Below, one piece after another: positions 1-8,736 of a stretch of 64,000 bases of DNA (positions are counted from its first letter, which is position 1; each line of letters opens with the position of its first letter). Made by a program: the position numbers and the translations under genes. The notes below the pieces were generated by a model that did no database searches, had not been told where the DNA came from, and worked only from the letters and a program-made list of their open reading frames with translations. Source of the DNA: Gammaproteobacteria bacterium (GTDB lineage Bacteria; Pseudomonadota; Gammaproteobacteria; Burkholderiales; Gallionellaceae); assembly GCA_018813765.1 (NCBI GenBank), contig JAHJBC010000007.1, positions 124,001 through 188,000 on the forward strand. The letters run 5' to 3'.

Positions 1-1281
1 CGCCTCGCCGTGTTCACGCCGCTGCCCAAGCTGGGCCTGATCCTGGTCGACGAAGAACACGATTCTTCGTTCAAGCAACAGGACGGACTGCGCTACTCGG
101 CTCGCGACGTCGCCATCTTCCGCGCCAACCAGCGCGGCGTGCCTGTCGTGCTGGGTTCCGCCACCCCCTCGCTGGAGAGCTGGTACAACGCACAGAGCGG
201 TCGCTACAAGTTGCTGAAACTCACCCGGCGCGCCGTGCAACCCGCCACCCTGCCCATCGTGCGCTGCTTCGACATCACCAAACTACCGCTGCACGAGGGC
301 CTGAGCGAGCCCCTGCTCACCGCGATAGGCGATCGCCTGCAACGCAAAGAGCAAAGCCTCATCTTCATCAACCGCCGCGGCTATGCGCCGGTGCTGATGT
401 GCACCGCCTGCGGCTGGCTGAGTGAATGCAAGCATTGCGCGGGCAAGCTGGTGCTGCACCTGAAGGACCGCAGCCTGCGCTGCCACCACTGCGGCTTCCA
501 GCAGCGCGTGCCGCATGCCTGCCCCACTTGCGGCGACGCCGACCTCAAGCCGGTCGGCATCGGCACGCAGCGACTGGAAGAAACCCTGCAAAGCCACTTT
601 CCGCAAGCGCGCATCCTGCGTGTCGACCGCGACAGCACGCGCAACAAGGGCGCGTGGGCTGCGATGCGCAAACTGATCCATGAAGGCGAGGCCGACATAT
701 TGATCGGCACGCAGATGCTCGCCAAAGGCCATGACTTCCCCAACCTCACGCTGGTCGGCGTCATCAGCCCCGACGGCGCGCTCTACAGCGCCGACTTCCG
801 CGCCTCGGAAAAACTCTTCGCTCAGCTCACGCAGGTCGGCGGCCGCGCCGGCCGCGCCGACAAGGCCGGAGAAGTCATCGTGCAGACCGCCTTCCCCAAC
901 CATCCGCTGTTCCAGGCACTGCGCGCGCACGATTACGACATCTGGGCGCAGACCCTGCTGGCCGAGCGCCAGATGGCCGGCTTCCCTCCCTTCGTCTATC
1001 AGGTGTTGCTGAGTGCGGAAGGCAAACAACTAAGTGAGGTGAATGCCTTCCTGCAGCAGGCGCGCAGCGCGGCGAAAGATTTGCAGATGCCGGTCGAAGT
1101 CTACGGCGTCGTCCCCGCCGCCATGCCCAAACGCGCCAACCACCACCGTGCGCAATTGCTGGTGCAGAGCGACAAGCGCAAGGCGCTGGGAGAATTCCTG
1201 CGCGCGTGGAAGCCGATACTGGATACGTTGCCCGCGCAGAAGTTGCGCTGGGTGGCGGATGTGGATCCGGTGGAATTCTGA
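1..1281 (+). CDS. priA: Primosomal protein N' (PriA helicase), C-terminal part
   Basis: PriA is the 3'-to-5' DNA helicase that reloads the replisome at stalled forks. The frame is open from base 1, so the N-terminal DNA-binding domain and Walker A lie outside the window and the ORF-track start is only an internal Met. Visible parts are the Walker B/DEEH box (LVDEEHDSSFKQQ), a motif III-like GSATPS, an eight-cysteine zinc-binding insert (CTACGW, CKHC, CHHCG, CPTCG) and helicase motifs V/VI (IGTQMLAKGHDFPN, QVGGRAGR). This order, with zinc clusters between the two RecA-like lobes, is diagnostic of PriA. The protein ends normally at the TGA, so only the 5' end is missing. Confidence 0.97.
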   Translation, partial: RLAVFTPLPKLGLILVDEEHDSSFKQQDGLRYSARDVAIFRANQRGVPVVLGSATPSLESWYNAQSGRYKLLKLTRRAVQPATLPIVRCFDITKLPLHEGLSEPLLTAIGDRLQRKEQSLIFINRRGYAPVLMCTACGWLSECKHCAGKLVLHLKDRSLRCHHCGFQQRVPHACPTCGDADLKPVGIGTQRLEETLQSHFPQARILRVDRDSTRNKGAWAAMRKLIHEGEADILIGTQMLAKGHDFPNLTLVGVISPDGALYSADFRASEKLFAQLTQVGGRAGRADKAGEVIVQTAFPNHPLFQALRAHDYDIWAQTLLAERQMAGFPPFVYQVLLSAEGKQLSEVNAFLQQARSAAKDLQMPVEVYGVVPAAMPKRANHHRAQLLVQSDKRKALGEFLRAWKPILDTLPAQKLRWVADVDPVEF

Positions 1282-1438
1282 GGACTGTAAACCGAAAGAT
1301 TGAGTATCATCGCCCATCAGGCGATAGATTCAAGTGTCATACCCAGGTTGTGCGCGCTGTTGCTGCAGTCGCCATCGGGAAGAATTCTGAAATGCCGAGT
1401 GCATGAACAATATTCAACCGCCAGGTCACGGAGGAAAT

Positions 1439-2020
1439 ATGAACAAGTCATTCTGTATCGTCGCCGCACTTTGCATGTTGATACTATCGGGATGCGCAAG
1501 TGATCGCGGCCTTATTCAACCTATCCTGCTTTCAACACAGGTTCCAGCCATGGATTCGGGCTACCTGGCCGGCAATTTCAGCCGAAAATGGGATTCGAAC
1601 AAATCCAGCTTCGGCCTCGGCATCCTCAATACCGTAACAGCCGAGGAATATGTCATTCCATTCGGCAAGGAAACCGATCTGCCAACCGACATCTCGGACG
1701 AATACGACATGATTCAAGTCCCGCCCGGTGAATACCGTATTGCGTACTGGATCACATATTCGATCAGCGAGCAGGTGCAAACTTCCAGAACCGATTTCCC
1801 CATCGATACGGTAACGAGCAAGGCGTTCACGCTTGATCCCGGAGGGGTGGTCTTTTTGGGCAGCTTTGTTCCGGAAATGAAAAACCACGAAGCCGATGGC
1901 ACGAGAACGTGGACCATCCAGCACTGGCGACATACACAGCGTTCGGCTCAGAAAGCGCTGGAGAAGAACTATCCGGAGTTCAAGGCGCAACCTTTGTTGT
2001 GCCCCAGCTGCATCGAGTGA
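1439..2020 (+). CDS. Predicted lipoprotein, unknown function
   Basis: I do not recognise a named family. The ORF opens at 1403, but the ATG at 1439 is preceded by a good ribosome site (GGAGG, 5 bases upstream) and gives a clean type II signal peptide: MNKSFCIVAALCMLILSGC, with lipobox LSGC. The mature part is about 175 residues, mostly polar, with a PPGEYRIAYW segment and a later GGVVFLGSF strand, suggesting a beta-rich periplasmic domain. It ends in CPSC, a possible disulfide or metal pair. It stands alone between priA and the c-di-GMP gene. Confidence 0.75.
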   Translation: MNKSFCIVAALCMLILSGCASDRGLIQPILLSTQVPAMDSGYLAGNFSRKWDSNKSSFGLGILNTVTAEEYVIPFGKETDLPTDISDEYDMIQVPPGEYRIAYWITYSISEQVQTSRTDFPIDTVTSKAFTLDPGGVVFLGSFVPEMKNHEADGTRTWTIQHWRHTQRSAQKALEKNYPEFKAQPLLCPSCIE

Positions 2021-2253
2021 GCCTGGAGCTTATTCAGCGTACAATCCTTCCCATCACTTAGAGCATCCCGAATAGCAGCGATCGCTTTCGCAAAGGATGC
2101 CGAAGATGCAGGAGGAAGTATGAAGTCGTACCCGACCTTTCGCGACACTTGGCGGAAGCGATCTCTCATCCCGATGGAAGACGGTGCAGCCTTTTTTGGG
2201 TGCATCCCCGTCGCATTTGACGAACGTCCCCCCCCATTCACGGGCGGGTCATC

Positions 2254-5200
2254 ATGACGACCGTCCTGCATACGAAGCGCATCACCCTGCTCATCCTCCT
2301 GATCACGGCGGTATCGACCGCTTTGTACTGGTGGCAATTGACACGATCGGCGGACCAGCTGCGCTCGGAGACGCTCGCTCAGGCGGAACTGCGCGCCCGC
2401 CAGCTGAACGGCGCAGTGACCGAACAGGTCGCTATCCTGGTGCGGTTCGCCGACCAGGCTGCGCAGGAACTTGCGGAAGCTTATGTGCCCGGACGGCCAC
2501 ACGAATTCGACGCGCCGGTGCAAAGGGTAGAGCGGCGATTCCCGTACGGTTCCGTGCTGCAGATCGGCGTGATCGATGCCAGGGGCTATCTGGCCTATTC
2601 CAATCTGGGCATGAAGGAACGCGTTTATCTGGGCGACCGCGAACACTTCAAGGCCCACCTCGGCAAGACGGAACATAAACTGTTCGTCAGCTCCCCGGTC
2701 TTTGGCCGCGTTTCCAGGCAATGGAGCATCCAGTTCTCGCGTCCCATCCAGCGCAGGGGCCGCTTCGAGGGCGTGATGGTCGTCTCTCTGTCCCCGGCCT
2801 ATTTGCACCGCACGTTGGCGGCAACGACACTGGCTTCCGATGATGTGATTGCCATCTTCCGCCAGAGCGGGGAATATCTCGCGCGCAGCGTGGATAACGA
2901 CAAGGCGTTGGGCAAAAGCGTCGGGGCTAACCGCCCATTCATCGGTCCGGATGCTGCACACAGCGGCTCCTTCAAGACCGCCGCCAATTTCGACAAGGTC
3001 GTGCGTCTGTTCGAGTGGCAGCGCATCAGCGAGGCGCCGGTTGTCGTGGTCACGGGACTCAGCGAGACCACATTGCTGAAGCCGGTCGAGGATATCCTGG
3101 CCAGGGATCGCAGTCAGGCCATCGTGGCCACGTCGATACTCTGGCTGCTGGCGTTCAGTGCGGCAGCGTTGCTGCGCCGGCTAAACACCCAGCAGCGGGA
3201 GATCGTGGAGCGCGCCGAACAACTGGATGCCGCGGGCAAGAAACTGATGGCGAGCGAAAAGCGACTGCGCAGCATCTTTGAGACCGAGCCCGAATGTATC
3301 AAGGTTGTCGATGCCGGAGGCAAGCTGCTGGAGATGAATGCAGCCGGCCTGGCGATGCTGGAAGCAGGATCGCTGGCGGAAGTGCAGCGCAAACCCCTTA
3401 TCGAGTACGTCGCCCCGGAATTCCGGGATGCCTTCATCTCACTGCACAGGAAGGTGATGAATGGCGGGAGCGGCATGCTGGTGTTCAAAGCCACCGGACT
3501 GAAGGGGGCCTCACGCTACCTCAAGACCCATGCCTCGCCCATGCGCGACGAAAACAGCAACGTCACTTCACTGCTGGGCATCACCCGTGACATCACCGAG
3601 AGCATGCAGGCCGAACAGCAATTGCGCATCGCAGCGACCGCGTTCGAATCACAGGAGGGGATCATCGTCACCGACGCCGGCGGCACCATCCTCAGGGTGA
3701 ACCAGGCATTCACCCGCATCACTGGATATGAGCCTGAAGAAGTGATCGGCAAGAATCCGCGCCTGCTCAAATCGGGTCGCCATGACAACGGGTTCTACCA
3801 GACCTTGTGGGACAGCATTCGCCGGACCGGCGGATGGGAGGGCGAGATCTGGAACCGACGCAAGAGCGGCGACATCTATCCAGAACATCTCACCATCTCC
3901 TCGGTGCATGATGAGAAAGGCCGCGTCGCCAATTTCGTGGGGACGCTGACAGACATCACCGCCAGCAAGTCGGCGGAAGAAGCGATCCGCAACCTGGCCT
4001 TCTTCGACCCCCTGACCAAACTTCCCAACCGCCGCCTGCTGCAGGACCGGCTGCAGCAGGCGCTGGCTTCCAGCGGGCGCAGCGGCAAGGGCGGCGCCAT
4101 CCTGTTCATCGACCTGGACAATTTCAAGACCCTCAACGACACGCTGGGCCACGACACCGGCGACCTGCTGCTGGGGCAGGTCGCCCAGCGGCTGCTGGCC
4201 TGCGTGCGCGAAGGCGACACCGTGGCACGCCTGGGTGGCGACGAGTTCGTCGTGATGCTGGAAGACTTGAGCGAAGACGATCTTGAAGCGGCGGAACAGG
4301 CCGAGACCGTAGCCGCCAAGATCCACGATGCGCTTGAACAGCCCTATCAGATCGGGACGCACACCTGCAACAGCACCCCCAGCATCGGCGCGACCCTGTT
4401 CAACCGCAACGTCTCGATCGACGATCTGCTCAAGCAGGCGGACATCGCCATGTACCAGGCAAAGAAGGCCGGCCGCAACACCTTGCGTTTCTTCGATCCG
4501 CAGATGCAGGAATCGATCAACATGCGCGCCGCCCTTGAAGCCGAGCTGCGCGATGCCATCGCCATCCGGCAATTCGAACTGCATTTCCAGGTACAGATAG
4601 ACGAGACCGGCAACCCCTGCGGCGCGGAAGCACTCATCCGCTGGAACAGTCCCCAACGCGGCCTGGTGACGCCGGCCGATTTCATCCCGCTGGCCGAGGA
4701 GACCGGCTTGATCCTGCCCATCGGACAGTGGGTGCTGGAAACAGCCTGCGCCCAACTCAAGACCTGGGAGCAGGATATATCGACCCGCTATCTGGTGCTG
4801 TCGGTGAATGTCAGCGCCAGACAGTTCCACCAGAACGATTTCGTCGAGCAGGTGCGTTCGACCGTACTGCACCACGGTATCGACCCCACCCTGCTCAAGA
4901 TGGAACTCACCGAGAGCATGCTGCTGGAGGACATCGAGGACACCATCTCCAAAATGACCGCATTGAACGGGATCGGCGTCCGCATCTCGCTGGACGATTT
5001 CGGCACGGGCTATTCCTCCCTGCAGTACCTCAAACGCCTGCCGCTCGACCAGCTCAAGATCGACCAGTCCTTCGTGCGCGAGATCGTCACCGACAGCAAC
5101 GACAGGACGATCGTCAGCACCATCATCGCCATGGCACAAAGCCTGAACCTGGACGTGATTGCCGAAGGGGTGGAGACGGAGGAGCAGCGACAGCTTCTGC

Positions 5201-5304
5201 AAATGGCGGGATGCCTGCACTATCAGGGCTATCTGTTCGGCAGGCCCGTCCCGATCGCAGAGTTCAGAAAATTGCTGGAGCACGGTCTGGACAAACCGGC
5301 TTAG
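2254..5304 (+). CDS. Membrane sensor Cache-PAS-PAS-GGDEF-EAL c-di-GMP enzyme
   Basis: A 1016-residue inner-membrane signalling protein that probably makes and/or breaks cyclic di-GMP. Order seen: TM segment at residues ~9-27; periplasmic ligand-binding (Cache-like) region to ~285; second TM at ~288-306; PAS at ~334; second PAS at ~458, each followed by PAC-like ITRDITE / LTDITAS ends; GGDEF domain from ~579; EAL domain from ~780. The cyclase motif LGGDEF and an upstream inhibitory-site REGD are intact. The phosphodiesterase signatures EALIRW, DDFGTGYSSL and EGVETEEQ are intact too, so both activities are possible. The ligand cannot be read from sequence. Confidence 0.93.
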   Translation: MTTVLHTKRITLLILLITAVSTALYWWQLTRSADQLRSETLAQAELRARQLNGAVTEQVAILVRFADQAAQELAEAYVPGRPHEFDAPVQRVERRFPYGSVLQIGVIDARGYLAYSNLGMKERVYLGDREHFKAHLGKTEHKLFVSSPVFGRVSRQWSIQFSRPIQRRGRFEGVMVVSLSPAYLHRTLAATTLASDDVIAIFRQSGEYLARSVDNDKALGKSVGANRPFIGPDAAHSGSFKTAANFDKVVRLFEWQRISEAPVVVVTGLSETTLLKPVEDILARDRSQAIVATSILWLLAFSAAALLRRLNTQQREIVERAEQLDAAGKKLMASEKRLRSIFETEPECIKVVDAGGKLLEMNAAGLAMLEAGSLAEVQRKPLIEYVAPEFRDAFISLHRKVMNGGSGMLVFKATGLKGASRYLKTHASPMRDENSNVTSLLGITRDITESMQAEQQLRIAATAFESQEGIIVTDAGGTILRVNQAFTRITGYEPEEVIGKNPRLLKSGRHDNGFYQTLWDSIRRTGGWEGEIWNRRKSGDIYPEHLTISSVHDEKGRVANFVGTLTDITASKSAEEAIRNLAFFDPLTKLPNRRLLQDRLQQALASSGRSGKGGAILFIDLDNFKTLNDTLGHDTGDLLLGQVAQRLLACVREGDTVARLGGDEFVVMLEDLSEDDLEAAEQAETVAAKIHDALEQPYQIGTHTCNSTPSIGATLFNRNVSIDDLLKQADIAMYQAKKAGRNTLRFFDPQMQESINMRAALEAELRDAIAIRQFELHFQVQIDETGNPCGAEALIRWNSPQRGLVTPADFIPLAEETGLILPIGQWVLETACAQLKTWEQDISTRYLVLSVNVSARQFHQNDFVEQVRSTVLHHGIDPTLLKMELTESMLLEDIEDTISKMTALNGIGVRISLDDFGTGYSSLQYLKRLPLDQLKIDQSFVREIVTDSNDRTIVSTIIAMAQSLNLDVIAEGVETEEQRQLLQMAGCLHYQGYLFGRPVPIAEFRKLLEHGLDKPA

Positions 5305-5323
5305 CGTCTGCCGGGTAAGCCAG

Positions 5324-5416
5324 GGCATTGGCGTGGCGATCCTTTCCGTCGCGCAACAGGCGAGCGAGGTGGCGAAGCTGTGCGCGACAGACAAGGTCGC
5401 GCCGAAACTTCGCTGA
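5324..5416 (+). pseudogene. Possible remnant of a duplicated FAD-dehydrogenase N-terminus
   Basis: The reading frame ending at 5416 translates to VAILSV..QQASEVAKLCATDKVAP. This resembles residues ~42-70 of the intact dehydrogenase about 200 bp downstream (VAVVFPSDTEQVSEVVKLCAANKVAIVP). The match is also visible in DNA (AAGCTGTGCGCG and ACAAGGTCGC shared). It has no start or ribosome site and stops where the FAD-binding motif should begin. It looks like a decayed tandem partial duplication rather than a gene; the short length keeps confidence moderate. Confidence 0.5.
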
Positions 5417-5487
5417 GTGGCGGAGTGGATTCGATGGGGTTTTGAGCCACATCAAGAAAGCACAACATGCCCCGTTTTTGGCGGGGC

Positions 5488-5493
5488 TATAAT
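5488..5493 (+). promoter_or_regulatory. Candidate -10 box for the FAD dehydrogenase
   Basis: A perfect TATAAT lies 29 bp upstream of the dehydrogenase ATG. No convincing -35 is seen at 17 bp. Confidence 0.5.
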
Positions 5494-5522
5494 GGTCACA
5501 ACCTAAACACTGAGCGAATCCC

Positions 5523-6935
5523 ATGACTACCGATGCGAAGTTTCTTGAAGCCATCGCCGCCATCATCGGCGGCGATGCCGTTCTGACGGGTGAGGCGGCG
5601 AATCCGCATTTCAAGGACTGGCGCGGCCGCTATGCGGGCGAGGCGGTGGCCGTGGTGTTCCCCTCCGATACGGAGCAGGTCAGCGAAGTCGTCAAGCTGT
5701 GCGCGGCGAACAAGGTCGCCATCGTGCCGCAGGGCGGCAACACCAGCCTGTGCGGCGCTTCGGTGCCGCTGTCCAAGGACTTGAAGCAGATCGTCATCAA
5801 CCTCTCGCGCATGAACCGCATCCGCGCGCTGGATGCCGTCAACTACACCATGACCGTCGAGGCCGGCTGCAAGCTGGCGTCGCTATATGAAGCGCCGGAA
5901 CAGGCCGACCGCATCTTCCCGCTCGGCCTTACCGCCATCGCCCCGCACTGCGAGATCGGCGGCAACCTTTCCACCAACGCGGGCGGACTCAACGTGCTGC
6001 GCTACGGCACCGCGCGCGACCTGGTGCTGGGGCTGGAAGTGGTGCTGCCGGACGGGCGCATCTGGAACGGCTTGCGCAGCCTGCGCAAGGACAACAGCGG
6101 TTACGACCTCAAGCATCTGTTCATCGGCGCGGAAGGCACGCTCGGCATCATCACCGCCGCCGTGGTGAAACTCTTCCCGCGGCCCAAATCGGTTGCGACA
6201 GCCTGCATCGCGGTGCGCGACCCGGCTGCCGCAGTGGCGCTGCTGGCGCACCTGCGCTCCAAGTGCGGCGACAAGATCAGCGGTTTCGAGATCGTCTCGC
6301 GCTCTTGCCTCGACCTCGTGTTCCGCCACATCTCCGACACGCAGGAACCGTTCGCGAAACAATACGACTGGATCGTGATCACCCAGCTTGCCGATGTGCT
6401 GCCCATGCCGCTGGACACGGCCATGCGCGATGCCTTCGGCACCTTCGGCGAAGGCATCCTCGAATACGACATCACCACCGACAAGGACCACGCCGAACGC
6501 TGGTGGCGCTTGCGCAAGAACATCGCCGAAGCGCAGAAGACCGAGGGCATCAGCATCAAGCACGACATCTCCGTGCCCATCAGCCGCGCGGCCGAATTCA
6601 TCATGCTGGCCAACGCTGCCCTGCGCAGCGCCTTTCCCGGCATCCGCATCGTCGCCTTCGGCCACCTCGGCGACGGCAACATCCACTACAACGCCTCCAT
6701 GCCAGATGCGGCTGAGAACAAGACCTTCATCGAGCAGCACGAACCGGCCGTGCACCGCATGGTGTACGAAGTCGTGGCCAGGCTGGACGGCAGCATCAGC
6801 GCCGAGCACGGCCTGGGCCAGCTCAAACGCGACGAGATCACCCATTACAAGAGTCCGCTGGAACTCGAGATGATGCGCAACATCAAGCGAACACTCGACC
6901 CGCACGGCTTGATGAATCCGGGTAAAGTGATCTAG
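5523..6935 (+). CDS. FAD-binding 2-hydroxyacid dehydrogenase (GlcD / D-2-hydroxyglutarate-D-lactate dehydrogenase family)
   Basis: A flavoprotein of 470 residues, the usual length for the GlcD/DLD2 group, which oxidises D-2-hydroxyacids (D-lactate, glycolate or D-2-hydroxyglutarate). The PP-loop FAD site is seen as PQGGNTSLCG (residues ~69-78), followed by a second FAD segment GGNLSTNAGG. The C-terminal FAD-oxidase_C domain carries GHLGDGNIHYN and the conserved HGLGQLKR. The exact substrate cannot be told. No glcE/glcF or Fe-S partner gene lies next to it, which argues against a classical three-subunit glycolate oxidase. An autotroph with RuBisCO would make glycolate from oxygenation, so glycolate remains possible. 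Confidence 0.92.
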   Translation: MTTDAKFLEAIAAIIGGDAVLTGEAANPHFKDWRGRYAGEAVAVVFPSDTEQVSEVVKLCAANKVAIVPQGGNTSLCGASVPLSKDLKQIVINLSRMNRIRALDAVNYTMTVEAGCKLASLYEAPEQADRIFPLGLTAIAPHCEIGGNLSTNAGGLNVLRYGTARDLVLGLEVVLPDGRIWNGLRSLRKDNSGYDLKHLFIGAEGTLGIITAAVVKLFPRPKSVATACIAVRDPAAAVALLAHLRSKCGDKISGFEIVSRSCLDLVFRHISDTQEPFAKQYDWIVITQLADVLPMPLDTAMRDAFGTFGEGILEYDITTDKDHAERWWRLRKNIAEAQKTEGISIKHDISVPISRAAEFIMLANAALRSAFPGIRIVAFGHLGDGNIHYNASMPDAAENKTFIEQHEPAVHRMVYEVVARLDGSISAEHGLGQLKRDEITHYKSPLELEMMRNIKRTLDPHGLMNPGKVI

Positions 6936-6976
6936 CAAAGCTTCATTCCCCAGCCACCGATTTATAAGGAGGCATC

Positions 6977-7249
6977 ATGATGCGCAATGGACTATTGATC
7001 CTGCTGCTCGCCCCGCTGCTAGCCTGTATGACACCGGCTGAGCGCATCGAAGCGGCAAAAGCCGAAGTCGACCATATGATCAAATTGTACGGCCCGGCAT
7101 GCGACAAGATGGGCTACACGAAAGACACCGACCCGTGGCGCGATTGCATCCTGCGCATGCGCGCCCACGACGACGAGAACTACCGCAACCGACCGGTAAC
7201 GACAACCTGTGTCGGGCAGCGTGGCTTCTTCAACTGCACCAGCTTCTGA
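6977..7249 (+). CDS. Small predicted lipoprotein
   Basis: A 90-residue protein with a strong ribosome site (AAGGAGG) 7 bases ahead of tandem ATGs. The N-terminus MMRNGLLILLLAPLLAC is a short lipoprotein signal with C17 as the likely lipidated residue. The mature part is charged and has four further cysteines (CDKMG, RDCIL, TTCVG, FNCTS) that could form disulfides in the periplasm. No family recognised. It is 41 bp downstream of the dehydrogenase and could be cotranscribed. Confidence 0.7.
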   Translation: MMRNGLLILLLAPLLACMTPAERIEAAKAEVDHMIKLYGPACDKMGYTKDTDPWRDCILRMRAHDDENYRNRPVTTTCVGQRGFFNCTSF

Positions 7250-7293
7250 AGTAAAGTGAACTTGCCGCAGTAAAATTCAAAGGGAGAGCGCAC

Positions 7294-8118
7294 ATGGCGA
7301 ACCAACCCGAGATCACCAACATGGCCCTGTTCTGCGACTTCGAGAACGTTGCGTTGGGCGTGCGCGACGCCAAGTATGCGCAGTTCGACATCAAGAAAGT
7401 GCTGGAACGTCTGCTGCTCAAGGGCAGCATCGTGGTCAAGAAAGCCTACTGCGACTGGGACCGCTACAAGGAATTCAAGGCCACCATGCACGAGGCAGCC
7501 TTCGAGTTGATCGAGATTCCGCATGTGCGGCAAAGCGGCAAGAACTCCGCCGACATCCGCATGGTCGTCGATGCACTCGACCTCTGCTACACCAAATCCC
7601 ACGTCGACACCTTCGTCATCATCAGCGGCGATTCCGATTTCTCTCCGCTGGTCTCCAAGCTGCGCGAGAACAACAAATACGTCATCGGCATCGGTGTGAA
7701 GGACTCTACCTCCGACTTGCTCAGTGCCAATTGCGACGAGTTCATCTTCTACGACGACCTCGTGCGCGTGCAGGAAGCGAAGAAGAAGCAAGCCGCCAAG
7801 AAAGCGCCTGCCAAGGTGAAGACCGAAGCCGCCAAACCCGCCGCACCGAAGAGCGAAGAAGACAAGAAGCAGGAAGCCATGGACTTCCTGGTCGAAACCG
7901 TCGAAGGCCTCATCTCCGAACGCGGCTCGGACGAAAAACTCTGGGGCTCCATGGTCAAACCCACCATGCAACGCCGAAAACCCGGCTTCAATGAAACCTA
8001 TTACGGCTACCGCTCATTCAAGGAGCTGATCGAGGATGCGCAGAAACACAAGCTGGTTGTGCTGGTGAAGGATGAGAAGTCGGGGCAGTACACGATTCGG
8101 TTGCCGGCGGGGGAGTGA
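7294..8118 (+). CDS. NYN-domain putative RNase with C-terminal OST-HTH/LOTUS domain
   Basis: A 274-residue two-domain protein. Residues ~8-160 form a NYN (LabA/DUF88) PIN-like domain: the acidic catalytic positions are visible as LFCDFENV (D15, E17, N18) and IISGDSDFSPLV. A Lys/Ala-rich linker (~165-200) then leads to a C-terminal domain ending RSFKELIEDAQKHKLV, the signature of the OST-HTH/LOTUS RNA-binding fold. The family is associated with RNA cleavage or RNA handling; the specific target is unknown. It stands alone, just upstream of the gene-cassette region. Confidence 0.88.
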   Translation: MANQPEITNMALFCDFENVALGVRDAKYAQFDIKKVLERLLLKGSIVVKKAYCDWDRYKEFKATMHEAAFELIEIPHVRQSGKNSADIRMVVDALDLCYTKSHVDTFVIISGDSDFSPLVSKLRENNKYVIGIGVKDSTSDLLSANCDEFIFYDDLVRVQEAKKKQAAKKAPAKVKTEAAKPAAPKSEEDKKQEAMDFLVETVEGLISERGSDEKLWGSMVKPTMQRRKPGFNETYYGYRSFKELIEDAQKHKLVVLVKDEKSGQYTIRLPAGE

Positions 8119-8132
8119 ATGGGGCGGTTATC

Positions 8133-8190
8133 GGCCAACATCGGACATTCAGGGGTATCCTCCCGAAGATTATGCGGACAACTGTTAGCC
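8133..8190 (+). other. Possible degenerate attC/attI-like recombination site
   Basis: The segment starts with GGCCAAC and ends with GTTAGCC, near-complementary ends like R''/R' of an integron site, 58 bp apart. Unlike the site at 8662, the middle shows little inverted symmetry. It marks the left boundary of the cassette: TTAGCC at 8185 is exactly complementary to the R'' of the downstream attC. Confidence 0.45.
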
Positions 8191-8206
8191 ACAAACAAGG
8201 ATCGGT

Positions 8207-8659
8207 ATGACAGAAGAAATAGAATCAGCCAAGGAAGCTATGATCCGGTGGCAGGGCTACGCTAGAGAGAGCAGAACAGCCGTCAACTCTCATTTCTTGG
8301 CTTATGCAGCCGCAATTCTTGCCCTACAAACATCCATCCTTTTGAGTAAGGATGTTCAAACAATTGGGTGGGCATGCATCTTTACCGCCGGCGGATCTTT
8401 GGCGCTTACTTCGTTGATGCTGGGGAGTGCAATTGTATTGATCCGCCTGCGAGATGCACGGTTGACGGCGAGAATTGCGCGATATAGACACACTAGCAGG
8501 TCTCAGCAAGACATTGAACGCCTGCGCACCGTAACTGACTGCTTGGGAAAATGGACGAATAGATTAATTCCCTGGCAGGTGCTTTCGTTTTCCGTTGCGG
8601 CTCTGCTTTTCTGCATTTGGGTGATGGGTACGAATTGGAACAAATTGTATGTTCAGTAA
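8207..8659 (+). CDS. Gene-cassette-borne small membrane protein, unknown function
   Basis: 150 residues, no family recognised. There is a soluble N-terminus of about 25 residues, then three hydrophobic stretches (HFLAYAAAILALQTSILL, ~residues 55-80, and IPWQVLSFSVAALLFCIWVM) separated by a charged Arg-rich loop. Base composition is clearly lower in GC than the flanking housekeeping genes, which fits lateral origin. It starts 16 bp after the left cassette boundary and its stop is 2 bp before the attC, the standard one-gene cassette layout. An AAGGA ribosome site precedes the ATG. Confidence 0.75.
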   Translation: MTEEIESAKEAMIRWQGYARESRTAVNSHFLAYAAAILALQTSILLSKDVQTIGWACIFTAGGSLALTSLMLGSAIVLIRLRDARLTARIARYRHTSRSQQDIERLRTVTDCLGKWTNRLIPWQVLSFSVAALLFCIWVMGTNWNKLYVQ

Positions 8660-8661
8660 GT

Positions 8662-8725
8662 GGCTAACCATTCGCTGCAGGCGCGACGGTCCCAACTGGC
8701 CGCAGCCTGAGCTCAAACGTTGGGC
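8662..8725 (+). other. Integron attC recombination site
   Basis: A 64 bp imperfect palindrome in attC format. R'' GGCTAAC is at 8662-8668 and R' GTTGGGC at 8719-8725, matching GTTRRRY. The inner arms GCTGCAGGC and GCCTGAGC pair except for one extra G in the left arm, the position of the extrahelical base used by integron integrase. No integrase gene is in the window. Confidence 0.82.
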
Positions 8726-8736
8726 GCATATCAAAC

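Noticed and set aside
2228-2250. A CCCCCCCCATTCACGGGCGGGT string near the GGDEF-EAL start resembling the 50379/54324 motif.
   Set aside because: It lacks the CAATCCCGCGTT half and the dyad; similarity is limited to a GC-rich tail.
1969-2961. Long minus-strand ORF of 330 residues opposite the GGDEF/EAL gene, with a protein-like tail over 2010-2215.
   Set aside because: Most of it is antisense to a certain gene; the tail has no start, ribosome site or recognised domain. I saw no support beyond an open frame.
3649-5394. A 581-residue minus-strand ORF opposite the GGDEF-EAL gene.
   Set aside because: A high-GC shadow ORF; it lacks any motif, while the plus strand encodes intact catalytic domains.
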